From an uncultured Bacilli bacterium (lineage in GTDB: Bacteria; Bacillota_I; Bacilli_A; RF39; UBA660), in contig CAKOOM010000003.1 in the NCBI GenBank assembly GCA_934098395.1, positions 62,001-126,000 on the forward strand: 64,000 bases of DNA. The letters are read 5' to 3'. The notes under the pieces are model-generated. The model ran no database searches. It was not told the origin of the DNA and saw only the letters and a program-made list of their open reading frames with translations. Numbering within the stretch: the stretch's first letter is position 1; each line of letters starts with the position of its first letter. This document shows, piece after piece, positions 34,262 through 42,447 of the stretch. A program made the translations under genes and the position numbers.

Positions 34262-34969
34262 TCTGGTATATTCTTAGGAGTAGTTAGTGTAGCTACCTTA
34301 GTCGTAGCTATAATCGGTGCTACATTTGCATATTTCTCAGCAAGTGTAAGTAGTAACGAAGGAGCTATTGGTGCAACTGCATACGAATTCGACGTTAAAG
34401 TAACTGAAATCAAAATGATTCAACCAGAAAATGTTAATAGTTTAGGTGGAATCATTCCAATGAATGTTAACACACAAGTTGATGGTAAGGGAATGCTACT
34501 ATATGCATTAAACGATGCCGCAAAAAAATGTGTAGACTCTAACAATTACCAAGTATGTGCTTTATATGAAGCAACATTATCTAATGGTGGTAGCCAAGAT
34601 GTTACATTAAACTTAGCTGTTAAGACAGATACTAATGAAGCTGGAAGTGGCGGAGAAGTTTTCTCTGATTTAACATTCCAAGCATTAACTGAAACTACTG
34701 GAACATACTCACTAAATGGCGCAGCTAAAACTTTAATGGCTACAGCTGGACAATCAGTTGATATTGAAAATGTTAGTGTAACTATCCCAGCAGAAGCTAC
34801 AGCTTACAAACACTATTTCGTAGTATACTTAAATGAACCAAGAAATGATGAAGATACTGATGAAAAAGATCAATCTAAACAAATGGGTGCTAAATACACT
34901 GGTTCATTAGTATATACTACTAGCCAAGGTGGTAACAGATTAACTGGTACATTTAACGTTGGTGCATAG
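34244..34969 (+). CDS. TasA/camelysin-like secreted protein 2
   Basis: 241 residues. The first six residues are identical to protein 1; the signal (IFLGVVSVATLVVAIIGATFAYFSAS) is nearly the same. The mature part differs: two Cys near the middle (KKCVDSNNYQVCALYEATL) in the same relative place, then a beta-rich domain ending TSQGGNRLTGTFNV. Divergence of the mature domains with a conserved 5' end suggests duplication followed by specialisation. Ribosome site GAGGAGG. Secretion and SipW dependence are inferred from the signal. Confidence 0.8.
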   Translation: MENKKGSGIFLGVVSVATLVVAIIGATFAYFSASVSSNEGAIGATAYEFDVKVTEIKMIQPENVNSLGGIIPMNVNTQVDGKGMLLYALNDAAKKCVDSNNYQVCALYEATLSNGGSQDVTLNLAVKTDTNEAGSGGEVFSDLTFQALTETTGTYSLNGAAKTLMATAGQSVDIENVSVTIPAEATAYKHYFVVYLNEPRNDEDTDEKDQSKQMGAKYTGSLVYTTSQGGNRLTGTFNVGA

Positions 34970-34980
34970 AACAAAAACAT

Positions 34981-35001
34981 AAAGCGAGAAATCGCTTTTT
35001 T
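34981..35001 (+). terminator. intrinsic terminator of TasA-like gene 2
   Basis: Perfect 7-bp stem AAAGCGA / TCGCTTT closed by GAAA, T-run to 35001. Confidence 0.88.
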
Positions 35002-35004
35002 CTA

Positions 35005-35033
35005 TTGCAAAAAAAGCATATTTTTGATATCAT
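35005..35033 (+). promoter_or_regulatory. promoter of TasA-like gene 3
   Basis: -35 TTGCAA (35005-35010), 17-bp spacer, extended -10 TGa-TATCAT (35028-35033): same form as the other two TasA-like promoters. Confidence 0.6.
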
Positions 35034-35057
35034 TAAATAAGAATAGGGATGATTGTC

Positions 35058-35834
35058 ATGGAAGAAAAAAAGAAAAAAACATTATTAACATTATTAATAT
35101 TACTAGCCTTAATAATTCTCGTAGGAATTGGTGGATCTTTTGCATACTTTACCGCTAGCGTCAGCAGTGAAAAAGATGCCGTAAATGTAAAAGCTGCAGT
35201 ATTTGAAATTGATCTCGAAGATGATATTTCACTAATTAAAGATAATATCATACCATCAGCAGAAAAATATGTAGATATTGCTAGTAAAAGACAAGATGAA
35301 AATGGTAACTTTTTAAAACCAACTGTCGATACCGATGGTAAAACTATAACAAAAGGTACTGCTTGTATTGATGATAACCTAAATGAAATCTGTAGTATCT
35401 ATACCTTTACCATTATAAACAAAATGACTGATTCCGATGTTCCATTATATATAACCCTTAACCCTAATGTTAATACTTTTAAAAACTTATATTTTAAAGT
35501 ATTAGATCAAGATTTGAATGAGGTAATACCAGCAACTTTGTTGGTGGACGATCGTGAGTATACAACTGATAGTGAAGGTAACAAAATATATGATGCTAAT
35601 AGTAAAATATCTCCAATTGTTTTGAGTAATATCAATAAAACCTTAAATAGAGCTACTAGCTTAGATAATCCAAGTAAAGTAACATATTCCATAGTTATGT
35701 GGATTATGGAAACAAATGAATTACAAAATGACTATGATGGTGGAAAAATCTTTGCCTCAACCCTAAATGTAAAAGCCAGTGGAGCCAATGGTCAAGGAAT
35801 TACCGGTGTAATTTCTGCAACTGGTACCGAATAG
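35058..35834 (+). CDS. TasA/camelysin-like secreted protein 3
   Basis: 258 residues from ATG 35058, chosen over ATG 35049 because AGGG directly abuts the latter. The signal is LTLLILLALIILVGIGGS then FAYFTASVSSEKDAV, again TasA-like. The mature part shares with protein 1 the order AxVFEIDLEDD, GTACIDDNLNEICSIYTF, NTFKNLYFKVLDQDLNEVIPATLL and a C-terminal GQGITGVISA, so it is closer to protein 1 than protein 2. No clear terminator follows; the aspS promoter starts 3 nt after the stop. Confidence 0.8.
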   Translation: MEEKKKKTLLTLLILLALIILVGIGGSFAYFTASVSSEKDAVNVKAAVFEIDLEDDISLIKDNIIPSAEKYVDIASKRQDENGNFLKPTVDTDGKTITKGTACIDDNLNEICSIYTFTIINKMTDSDVPLYITLNPNVNTFKNLYFKVLDQDLNEVIPATLLVDDREYTTDSEGNKIYDANSKISPIVLSNINKTLNRATSLDNPSKVTYSIVMWIMETNELQNDYDGGKIFASTLNVKASGANGQGITGVISATGTE

Positions 35835-35837
35835 TTA

Positions 35838-35865
35838 TTGACAAAAATAAATATAGTGATATAAT
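35838..35865 (+). promoter_or_regulatory. promoter of the aspS T-box leader
   Basis: Consensus TTGACA (35838-35843), 16-bp spacer, extended -10 TGa-TATAAT (35860-35865). Confidence 0.8.
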
Positions 35866-35871
35866 AAATCT

Positions 35872-36006
35872 AGTTTTCGGTTTATGGAGTGACAACATAA
35901 ATATTAACGAAACTGACAATTTAATAATATAATCAAGAGCACGAAAGTGAAATAAGGTGGCACCGCGGTAATCCCGTCCTTATACCTTTACTTTTCGTGC
36001 CTTTTT
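35872..36006 (+). ncRNA. T-box riboswitch (aspS), very short Stem I
   Basis: The T-box sequence AAGGTGGCACCGCGG is at 35954-35968, and the terminator pairs GCACGAAAGT (35939-35948) with ACTTTTCGTGC (35990-36000) plus a T-run. Stem I appears reduced to AGTTTTCG / CGAAACT, then GTTTATG / CATAAAT closed by a loop containing GAC (35891-35893) followed by A, a candidate Asp specifier. Only about 80 nt separate the promoter from the T-box, leaving no room for a normal Stem I. Uncharged tRNA-Asp should favour the antiterminator and aspS expression. Confidence 0.85.
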
Positions 36007-36027
36007 AATTTAAAGGAGTGAAAAAAA

Positions 36028-37767
36028 ATGAAAGAAAATGCATATCGTAGTATCTACTGCGGTGAAGTAACCAAAGAATATGTTGGAAAAGAAGTAAGAT
36101 TAGCTGGTTGGGTAAATTCAATTAGAAATCTCGGAGGATTGTTATTTATAACTCTAAGAGATGAAAGTGGAATAGTTCAATTAATATCTGAAGATGTTGA
36201 TAAATATATTAATATTAATCGAGAGAGTACTGTCACTATCACTGGTGTAGTTCAAAAAAGAACAGATGATATGATTAATCCAAATATGAAAACTGGAGAA
36301 ATTGAAGTATTAATTAAATCCCTTGAAGTCCTTGGTGAATGTCTAAATGTCCTACCATTTGAAATATCTAGATCAAAAGAATCTACCGAAGATACCAGAT
36401 TAAAATATCGTTATCTTGACTTAAGAAACAGTGAAGTCCATAACAATATTCTCTTCAGAAGTCAAGTAATTGATTTTATAAGAACAACTATGAAAAGTAT
36501 GGATTTCGTAGAAATACAAACCCCTATAATCACCTCATCATCTCCTGAAGGAGCAAGAGACTTTATTGTTCCATCTAGAAAATTTAAAGGAAAATTTTAT
36601 GCTCTACCACAAGCTCCACAAATATTTAAACAATTATTAATGGTTGGTGGATTTAATAAATATTTTCAAATAGCACCATGTTTCCGTGATGAAGATCCAA
36701 GAAGTGATAGATTATATGGTGAATTTTATCAGCTAGACTTTGAAATGTCCTTTGCTGATGCTGAAGATGTCTATAAAGTAGGTCAAAAAGTTTTTTATGA
36801 CATCTTTACAAAATTTGGTAACAAAGAAGTAAGTGAAGTTCCATTCAAAAGAATCCCTTATACTGAAGCAATTTTAAAATATGGTAGTGATAAACCAGAT
36901 TTAAGAAATCCATTAATTATCGAAGATATAACAGATATCTTATCAAAAACATCTTTTGAACCATTTAAAAACACTACCATCAGATGTATAAAAGTAGATT
37001 CAATAGATAAATCAAACTCTTGGTATAAACAAATGGAAGAATATGTTCGTACTATAAACGGGGTACTCGGATACATAAAAGTAACTGAAAATATGACCTT
37101 TAAATCATCTTTAGATAAATTTATGACTGATGAAATAAGAAAAGAATTGATAGATAGATTATCCCTTTCTGAAGGTAATGTCGTATTCATTATTGCTGAT
37201 AAAGAAAAATGTGCTAAAATGATGGGACAATTAAGAATTAAACTAGGTAAAGAATTAGATTTAATTGATAAAAGTAAATATGCTTTTTGTATTGTAAATG
37301 ATTTCCCATTCTATGAACTAGATGAAGAAACTGGCAAAATAGAATTTTCTCACAATCCATTTTCTATGCCACAAGGTGGCTTGTCAGCATTAAACGAACA
37401 AGCTCCTCTTGATATAAAAGCTTATCAATATGACTTCGTATGTAACGGTTATGAAATGGCCTCTGGTGGAGTAAGAAATCATAGCCCAGAAATATTAAGA
37501 AAAGCATTTGAAATTGCTGGTTATGATGAAGAAGTAGTTAAATCAAAATTCCCATCATTATATACAGCCTTTAATTATGGTGCTCCACCACATGCTGGAA
37601 TGGCTCCAGGAATTGATCGTATACTAATGCTTTTAAAAGATGAAGAAAATATCCGTGAAATGGTTGCATTCCCACTTGGTGCCAATGGTGCTGACTTGAT
37701 GATGGGCTGTCCCGGAGAAGTATTTGAAAAACAATTACAAGAAGCCCATATAAAAATAAGAGATTAG
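36028..37767 (+). CDS. aspS: aspartyl-tRNA synthetase
   Basis: Class II aminoacyl-tRNA synthetase charging tRNA-Asp. 579 residues, bacterial type: N-terminal OB anticodon-binding domain (VRLAGWVNSIRNLGGLLFITLRD), motif 1 around FVEIQTPIITSSSPEGARDF, motif 2 FRDEDPRSDRLYGEFYQLDFEMSF, the GAD insertion domain (about 290-410), and motif 3 GAPPHAGMAPGIDRILMLL. Whether it is discriminating or charges tRNA-Asn too cannot be decided here. AAAGGAGTG precedes the ATG. Controlled by the T-box leader upstream; the ClpX-like gene follows after 15 nt. Confidence 0.97.
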   Translation: MKENAYRSIYCGEVTKEYVGKEVRLAGWVNSIRNLGGLLFITLRDESGIVQLISEDVDKYININRESTVTITGVVQKRTDDMINPNMKTGEIEVLIKSLEVLGECLNVLPFEISRSKESTEDTRLKYRYLDLRNSEVHNNILFRSQVIDFIRTTMKSMDFVEIQTPIITSSSPEGARDFIVPSRKFKGKFYALPQAPQIFKQLLMVGGFNKYFQIAPCFRDEDPRSDRLYGEFYQLDFEMSFADAEDVYKVGQKVFYDIFTKFGNKEVSEVPFKRIPYTEAILKYGSDKPDLRNPLIIEDITDILSKTSFEPFKNTTIRCIKVDSIDKSNSWYKQMEEYVRTINGVLGYIKVTENMTFKSSLDKFMTDEIRKELIDRLSLSEGNVVFIIADKEKCAKMMGQLRIKLGKELDLIDKSKYAFCIVNDFPFYELDEETGKIEFSHNPFSMPQGGLSALNEQAPLDIKAYQYDFVCNGYEMASGGVRNHSPEILRKAFEIAGYDEEVVKSKFPSLYTAFNYGAPPHAGMAPGIDRILMLLKDEENIREMVAFPLGANGADLMMGCPGEVFEKQLQEAHIKIRD

Positions 37768-37782
37768 TAAAGGAGTAGGGTT

Positions 37783-39237
37783 ATGGTTGAAAATAAAGAT
37801 ATAGCTATAATATTTAATCGAATAAAAGAAGAAAACGGTGATGAATTTTTTAAACCAGTCAAAGTAGTCGAAGGCTACTTTGATGAAGTAGAAGAATGGT
37901 TTATCGATAAATCAGGTAATACTCATAGTCATATTTGTGAATGTGTTACTAGTGGTAACGTATATGGTTGCCGTCAACAAATTTCATCACTTATTGCTAA
38001 ATACAAAAATAAAACCTTTGATGAAATAAAAAAAGAAATTCTTACATTTGCCAAAAAGTATATTTACTTAAGATCAGCAGATGATATGTTCAAAATATTA
38101 ATGATTGATAAAACTACTAATGAAGAATTTATCTTTAAAGATATCGATGCCGAAGAAGTATATGAAAAATCAAACTATTATCAAGAACAGTTTGAGTCAT
38201 CACAATCAACAACTAAAGAGTTATCACCATCTACAGATTATAAAGAATCCGTAAATATTAATTTAACGCCAAAAGAAATAGCAACTAAAGTCAAAGAGAC
38301 TGTTAAAGGCCAAGATGAAATCATAGATACGCTTGTAACTACAATATATTTAAACAGAAAATATCCAAATCTAAGAAAAAACAATGTCCTTTTAATTGGT
38401 CCCACTGGTGTTGGAAAAACATATATTTGTGAAACTCTAGCTAAGATTTTAAATATTCCTATAATTATCTTTTCATCAGCTGGCTTGTCTCAAGCCGGAT
38501 ATGTTGGAAGAGGTACTGAAGAGATATTAGAACAAATCTTAATTGAATGTAACAAAAACCCTAAACTTGCTAAAAATGCTATTGTTATTTTAGACGAATT
38601 AGATAAATTAGCATACACCGACATTGAATCTGGTTCCGTATCAACCAAAGGTGTTCAAAATGAATTATTAAAAATAATCGAAGGTGACAAAAGAAGTATT
38701 CGAATTGGTGGCATCGGACAATACACTATTGACACTTCTAATATTATCTTTATTGGTACTGGAGCATTCTCTGAAATATATGAAAAGAAACACGCTCCTA
38801 AAAAAGCATCTATTGGTTTCAATTCCACTACTATAGATGAAGAAACAAATAAAATAACTAATGATGATTTAGTTAAATACGGTCTTAAAAGAGAATTATT
38901 AGGACGTCTCCCAATCATTCTTGAATTAAATAATTTAACCAAAGAAAACCTAAAAGATATTATTATTAATTCTAAAGAAAGCGAATTAAATAAAATTGTT
39001 AATCTCCTTGAAAGTCTTGGTGTTAACTGCAGTAATATAGATAAATTAATTGATATTATTGCAACTGATGCTCTTGAAAAAAAGATTGGCGCTAGAGGTT
39101 TAACTTCAACCATAAACAAAGTATTTATGGATATCTTTTATGACATTTTAAGTGATAATTCCGAAGATAGTGAACTAACAATTGGCTCTAATATTTTAAC
39201 TGACAAAAAAGATTATACTTTAACTAAACATAAATAA
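37783..39237 (+). CDS. ClpX-like AAA+ unfoldase without zinc-binding domain
   Basis: 484 residues. The AAA+ core matches ClpX: Walker A GPTGVGKT (206-213), pore loop AGYVGRGTEEILEQIL, Walker B IVILDELDKLA, GVQNELLKIIEG, the ClpP-contact IGF loop (Ile344-Gly345-Phe346), sensor region RELLGRLPIILELNNLT and sensor 2 GARGLTS. The first about 165 residues lack the Cys4 zinc finger of ClpX and instead form an unrecognised domain (FKPVKVVEGYFDEVEEWFID). It is probably an alternative ClpXP-type unfoldase with a different adaptor or substrate domain. It follows aspS by 15 nt and precedes the TtcA-like gene. Confidence 0.85.
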   Translation: MVENKDIAIIFNRIKEENGDEFFKPVKVVEGYFDEVEEWFIDKSGNTHSHICECVTSGNVYGCRQQISSLIAKYKNKTFDEIKKEILTFAKKYIYLRSADDMFKILMIDKTTNEEFIFKDIDAEEVYEKSNYYQEQFESSQSTTKELSPSTDYKESVNINLTPKEIATKVKETVKGQDEIIDTLVTTIYLNRKYPNLRKNNVLLIGPTGVGKTYICETLAKILNIPIIIFSSAGLSQAGYVGRGTEEILEQILIECNKNPKLAKNAIVILDELDKLAYTDIESGSVSTKGVQNELLKIIEGDKRSIRIGGIGQYTIDTSNIIFIGTGAFSEIYEKKHAPKKASIGFNSTTIDEETNKITNDDLVKYGLKRELLGRLPIILELNNLTKENLKDIIINSKESELNKIVNLLESLGVNCSNIDKLIDIIATDALEKKIGARGLTSTINKVFMDIFYDILSDNSEDSELTIGSNILTDKKDYTLTKHK

Positions 39238-39255
39238 ATACAAGGTAGTGATTAT

Positions 39256-40020
39256 ATGAAAGAATTAAAAGATATTGAAAAATCCATTCAAAAAAAATAT
39301 CGAAAAGAAATATTTTCTAAATTTATCAAAGCTGTTAAAGAATTTAACTTAATCGAAGAAAATGATAAAATAGCCGTATGTATTTCCGGAGGAAAAGATT
39401 CTTTTCTCTTAGCAAAATGTATGCAAGAATTAGTTAGACATAATAAATTTAATTATGAAGTAAAATATATTGTAATGGATCCAGGATATCAAAAGGATAA
39501 ATTAGAACAAATAAAAGCAAATGCTAAACATTTAAATATCCCTATAGAAATATTTGAAACAAATATTTTTGATATCATCAAAGATACTGAAAGTCCTTGT
39601 TTCTTATGTGCTCGTATGCGCCGTGGATGCCTTTATTCTAAAGCCGAGGAATTAGGTTGTAACAAAATAGCTCTAGGTCATCATTTTAATGATGTTATAG
39701 AAACCATTCTTCTAAACATGATATATAATGGGAAATTTTCTGGAATGCTACCAATCCTAAATAGTGATAACTATAAAAATATGCAACTAATAAGACCATT
39801 ATATTATATTAAAGAAAAAGATATTATTTCATGGGTTAAATATACTGAAATGAATTTTATAGATTGTGCTTGCAAAGTAACTAAAAAAAATCTTGGTAAA
39901 AGAAAAGAAGTAAAAGCCTTATCATATCAATTAACTGATATGTACGAACATGCTGATACTAATATCTTAAATTCTATGTTTCATGTAAATCCTAATACAA
40001 CATTTACTGATAAATCGTAA
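39256..40020 (+). CDS. TtcA-like PP-loop tRNA-thiolation protein
   Basis: 254 residues. PP-loop motif CISGGKDSFLLAK (about residue 43) binds and adenylates with ATP; CFLCARMRRG carries the CxxC pair of TtcA-like proteins, and IALGHHFNDVIETILLNMIYNGKFSGMLP is the conserved substrate loop. A third Cys is found near IDCACKV. TtcA makes 2-thiocytidine at tRNA position 32; TtuA/NcsA relatives thiolate uridine 54 or 34, so the exact position is uncertain. Weak ribosome site AAGGTAGTG. A strong terminator follows. Confidence 0.85.
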   Translation: MKELKDIEKSIQKKYRKEIFSKFIKAVKEFNLIEENDKIAVCISGGKDSFLLAKCMQELVRHNKFNYEVKYIVMDPGYQKDKLEQIKANAKHLNIPIEIFETNIFDIIKDTESPCFLCARMRRGCLYSKAEELGCNKIALGHHFNDVIETILLNMIYNGKFSGMLPILNSDNYKNMQLIRPLYYIKEKDIISWVKYTEMNFIDCACKVTKKNLGKRKEVKALSYQLTDMYEHADTNILNSMFHVNPNTTFTDKS

Positions 40021-40024
40021 TTAC

Positions 40025-40060
40025 AAGTGCCTGACACATCAAAAGTCATGGCACTTTTTA
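40025..40060 (+). terminator. intrinsic terminator
   Basis: AAGTGCCTGAC (40025-40035) pairs with GTCATGGCACTT (40045-40056) with one bulge, then a T-run. Confidence 0.85.
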
Positions 40061-40098
40061 TTAATAATTTAAATTTTGTCAACAACAAGTTATAATAT

Positions 40099-40127
40099 TT
40101 GACTAGCATAATTATATATGATAAACT
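40099..40127 (+). promoter_or_regulatory. promoter of ddl
   Basis: -35 TTGACT (40099-40104), 17-bp spacer, extended -10 TGa-TAAACT (40122-40127). Confidence 0.55.
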
Positions 40128-40147
40128 TAAAATGAAGGTGATAAGTA

Positions 40148-41302
40148 ATGAAATTAAAAATCGGTGTAATATTCGGAGGAAAAAGTCTAGAACATGAAAT
40201 GTCTATAATAACAGCACTTCAAGCTATGGATAATATTGATACTGATAAGTACGAAGTTATTCCTATATATATAACTAAAGATCTTGTGTGGTATTCATCT
40301 GGATGCTTGAGATATATTGATAGTTTTAATAATTTTAATTTAATTGAAAAATATGCCACTAAAGTAAATCTTATTAATAAAAAAGGAAGATATATTCTTC
40401 AAACTGCTGGCCTAATTAAAAGAGAACTAACAGAATTACATTTAGTTATTCCAATGGTTCATGGTAAAGGTACTGAAGATGGTACAATTCAAGGATATCT
40501 TCAAATGGTAGGTATTCCATATGTATCTAATAACATTTACTCATCAGTAATATGTCAAGACAAAGTATTTACCAAACAACTATTAGAACATAATGATATT
40601 CCTACTATCAAATATGTGTGGTTTTTCGATAACGAATATAATAAAAACAAAGAAGAATTATTCAAAAAAATAGATAAATTAGAATACCCTTTAATAATAA
40701 AACCAGCTACTCTTGGTTCTAGTATTGGAATTGTTTCAGTAAAAAGAAAAGAACAACTAGATACAGCCATTAATGAAGTCTTAAAATATGATCGTAAAAT
40801 AATCGTCGAAGAACAAATTGAAAATGTTTTGGAATATAATATCTCTATGTTAAAAACTAATGACAAATTATATATATCTTCCATCGAAGAAATAGAAACT
40901 AAACTTGAATATCGTGACTATGTTGATAAATGCAATTTAGAAAATTACCTAAACGGAAACATTGTTAGAACAACTCCTGCTAAAATATCCGAAAAAATGT
41001 CTGAAGAAATAATTGAATTAGGTAAAAAGACTATTAATTTCCTAAATAATACTGGTTTATCAAGAATTGATTTCTTATACGATAGTAAAAAGAAAAAATT
41101 ATATGTTGATGAAATCAATAGTATTCCATCATGTTTCTCTCATCATTTATGGGAAGAAGCTAATATCTCATATAAAGAATTATTTACTATCATGATTAAT
41201 GATACTATAAAAAATATCAATAAAGACAGTGAAATGATAACTACTATGGATATGGATGTATTAAAAGACTTAAAAAATAGTGATATAAAGGAATTTAAAT
41301 AA
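40148..41302 (+). CDS. ddl: D-alanine--D-alanine ligase
   Basis: ATP-grasp enzyme joining two D-Ala for peptidoglycan stem peptides. 384 residues. Motifs: VIFGGKSLEHEMSIITA (N-terminal substrate loop), MVHGKGTEDGTIQGYLQMVGIPYV, the ATP loop IIKPATLGSSIGI, and the Mg-binding VDEINSIPSCFSHHLWEE. In most Ddl proteins the last motif reads EINTxPGFT; the SCFSHHLW variant here is unusual and may affect the second-substrate pocket. Presence of the gene implies a peptidoglycan wall. Ribosome site AAGGTG. Followed within 2 nt by ruvA. Confidence 0.88.
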   Translation: MKLKIGVIFGGKSLEHEMSIITALQAMDNIDTDKYEVIPIYITKDLVWYSSGCLRYIDSFNNFNLIEKYATKVNLINKKGRYILQTAGLIKRELTELHLVIPMVHGKGTEDGTIQGYLQMVGIPYVSNNIYSSVICQDKVFTKQLLEHNDIPTIKYVWFFDNEYNKNKEELFKKIDKLEYPLIIKPATLGSSIGIVSVKRKEQLDTAINEVLKYDRKIIVEEQIENVLEYNISMLKTNDKLYISSIEEIETKLEYRDYVDKCNLENYLNGNIVRTTPAKISEKMSEEIIELGKKTINFLNNTGLSRIDFLYDSKKKKLYVDEINSIPSCFSHHLWEEANISYKELFTIMINDTIKNINKDSEMITTMDMDVLKDLKNSDIKEFK

Positions 41303-41303
41303 T

Positions 41304-41858
41304 ATGTATGGTTATATTAAAGGTATAGTTAAAGAAATTGAAAGCAACTATATTGTTATTGATAACCATGATATTGGTTATATAATTTATGTACCAAATC
41401 CATATTATTACCAAATAAATAATTCATATACCGTATATACATATACTCATATTCGCGAAGATGAATATTCTCTATATGGTTTTGCTAACCAAGAAGCCCT
41501 AAAACTATTTTTAAAATTAATTTCTGTAAAAGGATTAGGTCCTAAAATGGCTCTTCCTATGTTAGCAACTGGTTCACCAGATGGTATTATTGATGCTATT
41601 GACCGAGAAAATATTTTATATCTTAAAAAATTCCCTAAGATTGGTGATAAGGTTGCAAGACAGATAATTCTTGATTTAAAAGGAAAACTAAATGGCAACC
41701 AAATAAGCCTATTAGATGTTAAAAACGATGAGTTAACAGATGCTCTCGTAGCATTAGGATATAAACAAGCAGATATTAAAAAAGTAATAAAGAATATTAA
41801 TACCTCTCTTCCAATCGAAGAGCAAATCAAAGAAGCCTTTAAATTATTACTAAAGTGA
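41304..41858 (+). CDS. ruvA: Holliday junction DNA helicase subunit RuvA
   Basis: Tetrameric junction-binding subunit of RuvAB. 184 residues: OB fold (GYIKGIVKEIESNYIVID), two helix-hairpin-helix motifs (ISVKGLGPKMALPML and FPKIGDKVARQIILDLKG), and a C-terminal three-helix domain that contacts RuvB (DALVALGYKQADIKKVI). It is slightly shorter than the usual ~200 residues. A TGA stop confirms the standard code. AAGGA lies before the ATG within the end of ddl, 2 nt away. A HAD-like gene separates it from ruvB. Confidence 0.95.
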   Translation: MYGYIKGIVKEIESNYIVIDNHDIGYIIYVPNPYYYQINNSYTVYTYTHIREDEYSLYGFANQEALKLFLKLISVKGLGPKMALPMLATGSPDGIIDAIDRENILYLKKFPKIGDKVARQIILDLKGKLNGNQISLLDVKNDELTDALVALGYKQADIKKVIKNINTSLPIEEQIKEAFKLLLK

Positions 41859-41867
41859 GGTGACTAT

Positions 41868-42446
41868 ATGAAAATTGGAATTGATATTGATGATACCATT
41901 ACTGATACTTGGAAAACTTTAATCCCAATTTATTCAAAAGTATTTAATAAAGATTTAAATTTACTATCAAAATCAGCCCCATATTATCGAAGTATTAAAG
42001 ATTTAAATATTACTGTTGATGAGTACTTTAATATTATGAAACCATATTATAAAGATAATATATTAAATGTACCCATAAAACCATATGCTAAAGAAACCAT
42101 AAATAAATTGTACGATGATGGTTACACAATTATCTTTATTACTGCTCGTGGTAAAATGTATGATAATCCCTATGAGATAACTAAAGAATATCTTGACACA
42201 TCTGGTATTAAATATCATAAACTAATAACTGGTGCTGAGAAAAAAGAAGAAGTCTGTATCAAAGAAAATATCAGTATATTTATTGACGACAGTTTTAAAC
42301 ATTGTTCTGCTGTTGCCGCATCCGGTATTAAAGTCTTAATGCCAAGCACAATTTATAATAAAAAATATTTAGAGTTTCCTCATTTTACTTCTTGGCAAGA
42401 AGTACCAACATATATTAAAAACATAGAATTAGAAACAGGTGAATAA
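41868..42446 (+). CDS. HAD-family 5'(3')-deoxyribonucleotidase-like phosphatase
   Basis: 192 residues. HAD motif I MKIGIDIDDTITDTW (nucleophile Asp and acid/base Asp), motif II FITARG, motif III Lys in the KYHKLITG region, and motif IV IFIDDSFKHC. The NT5C-like arrangement with a small cap suggests removal of the 5' phosphate from a deoxynucleotide or similar. GAGGTG precedes the ATG. It lies between ruvA and ruvB, with its stop codon immediately before the ruvB ATG, so it is co-transcribed with them. Confidence 0.8.
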   Translation: MKIGIDIDDTITDTWKTLIPIYSKVFNKDLNLLSKSAPYYRSIKDLNITVDEYFNIMKPYYKDNILNVPIKPYAKETINKLYDDGYTIIFITARGKMYDNPYEITKEYLDTSGIKYHKLITGAEKKEEVCIKENISIFIDDSFKHCSAVAASGIKVLMPSTIYNKKYLEFPHFTSWQEVPTYIKNIELETGE

Positions 42447-42447
42447 C

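Noticed and set aside
37783..39237. Canonical ClpX
   Set aside because: No Cys4 zinc-binding domain in the first 165 residues; kept as ClpX-like only.
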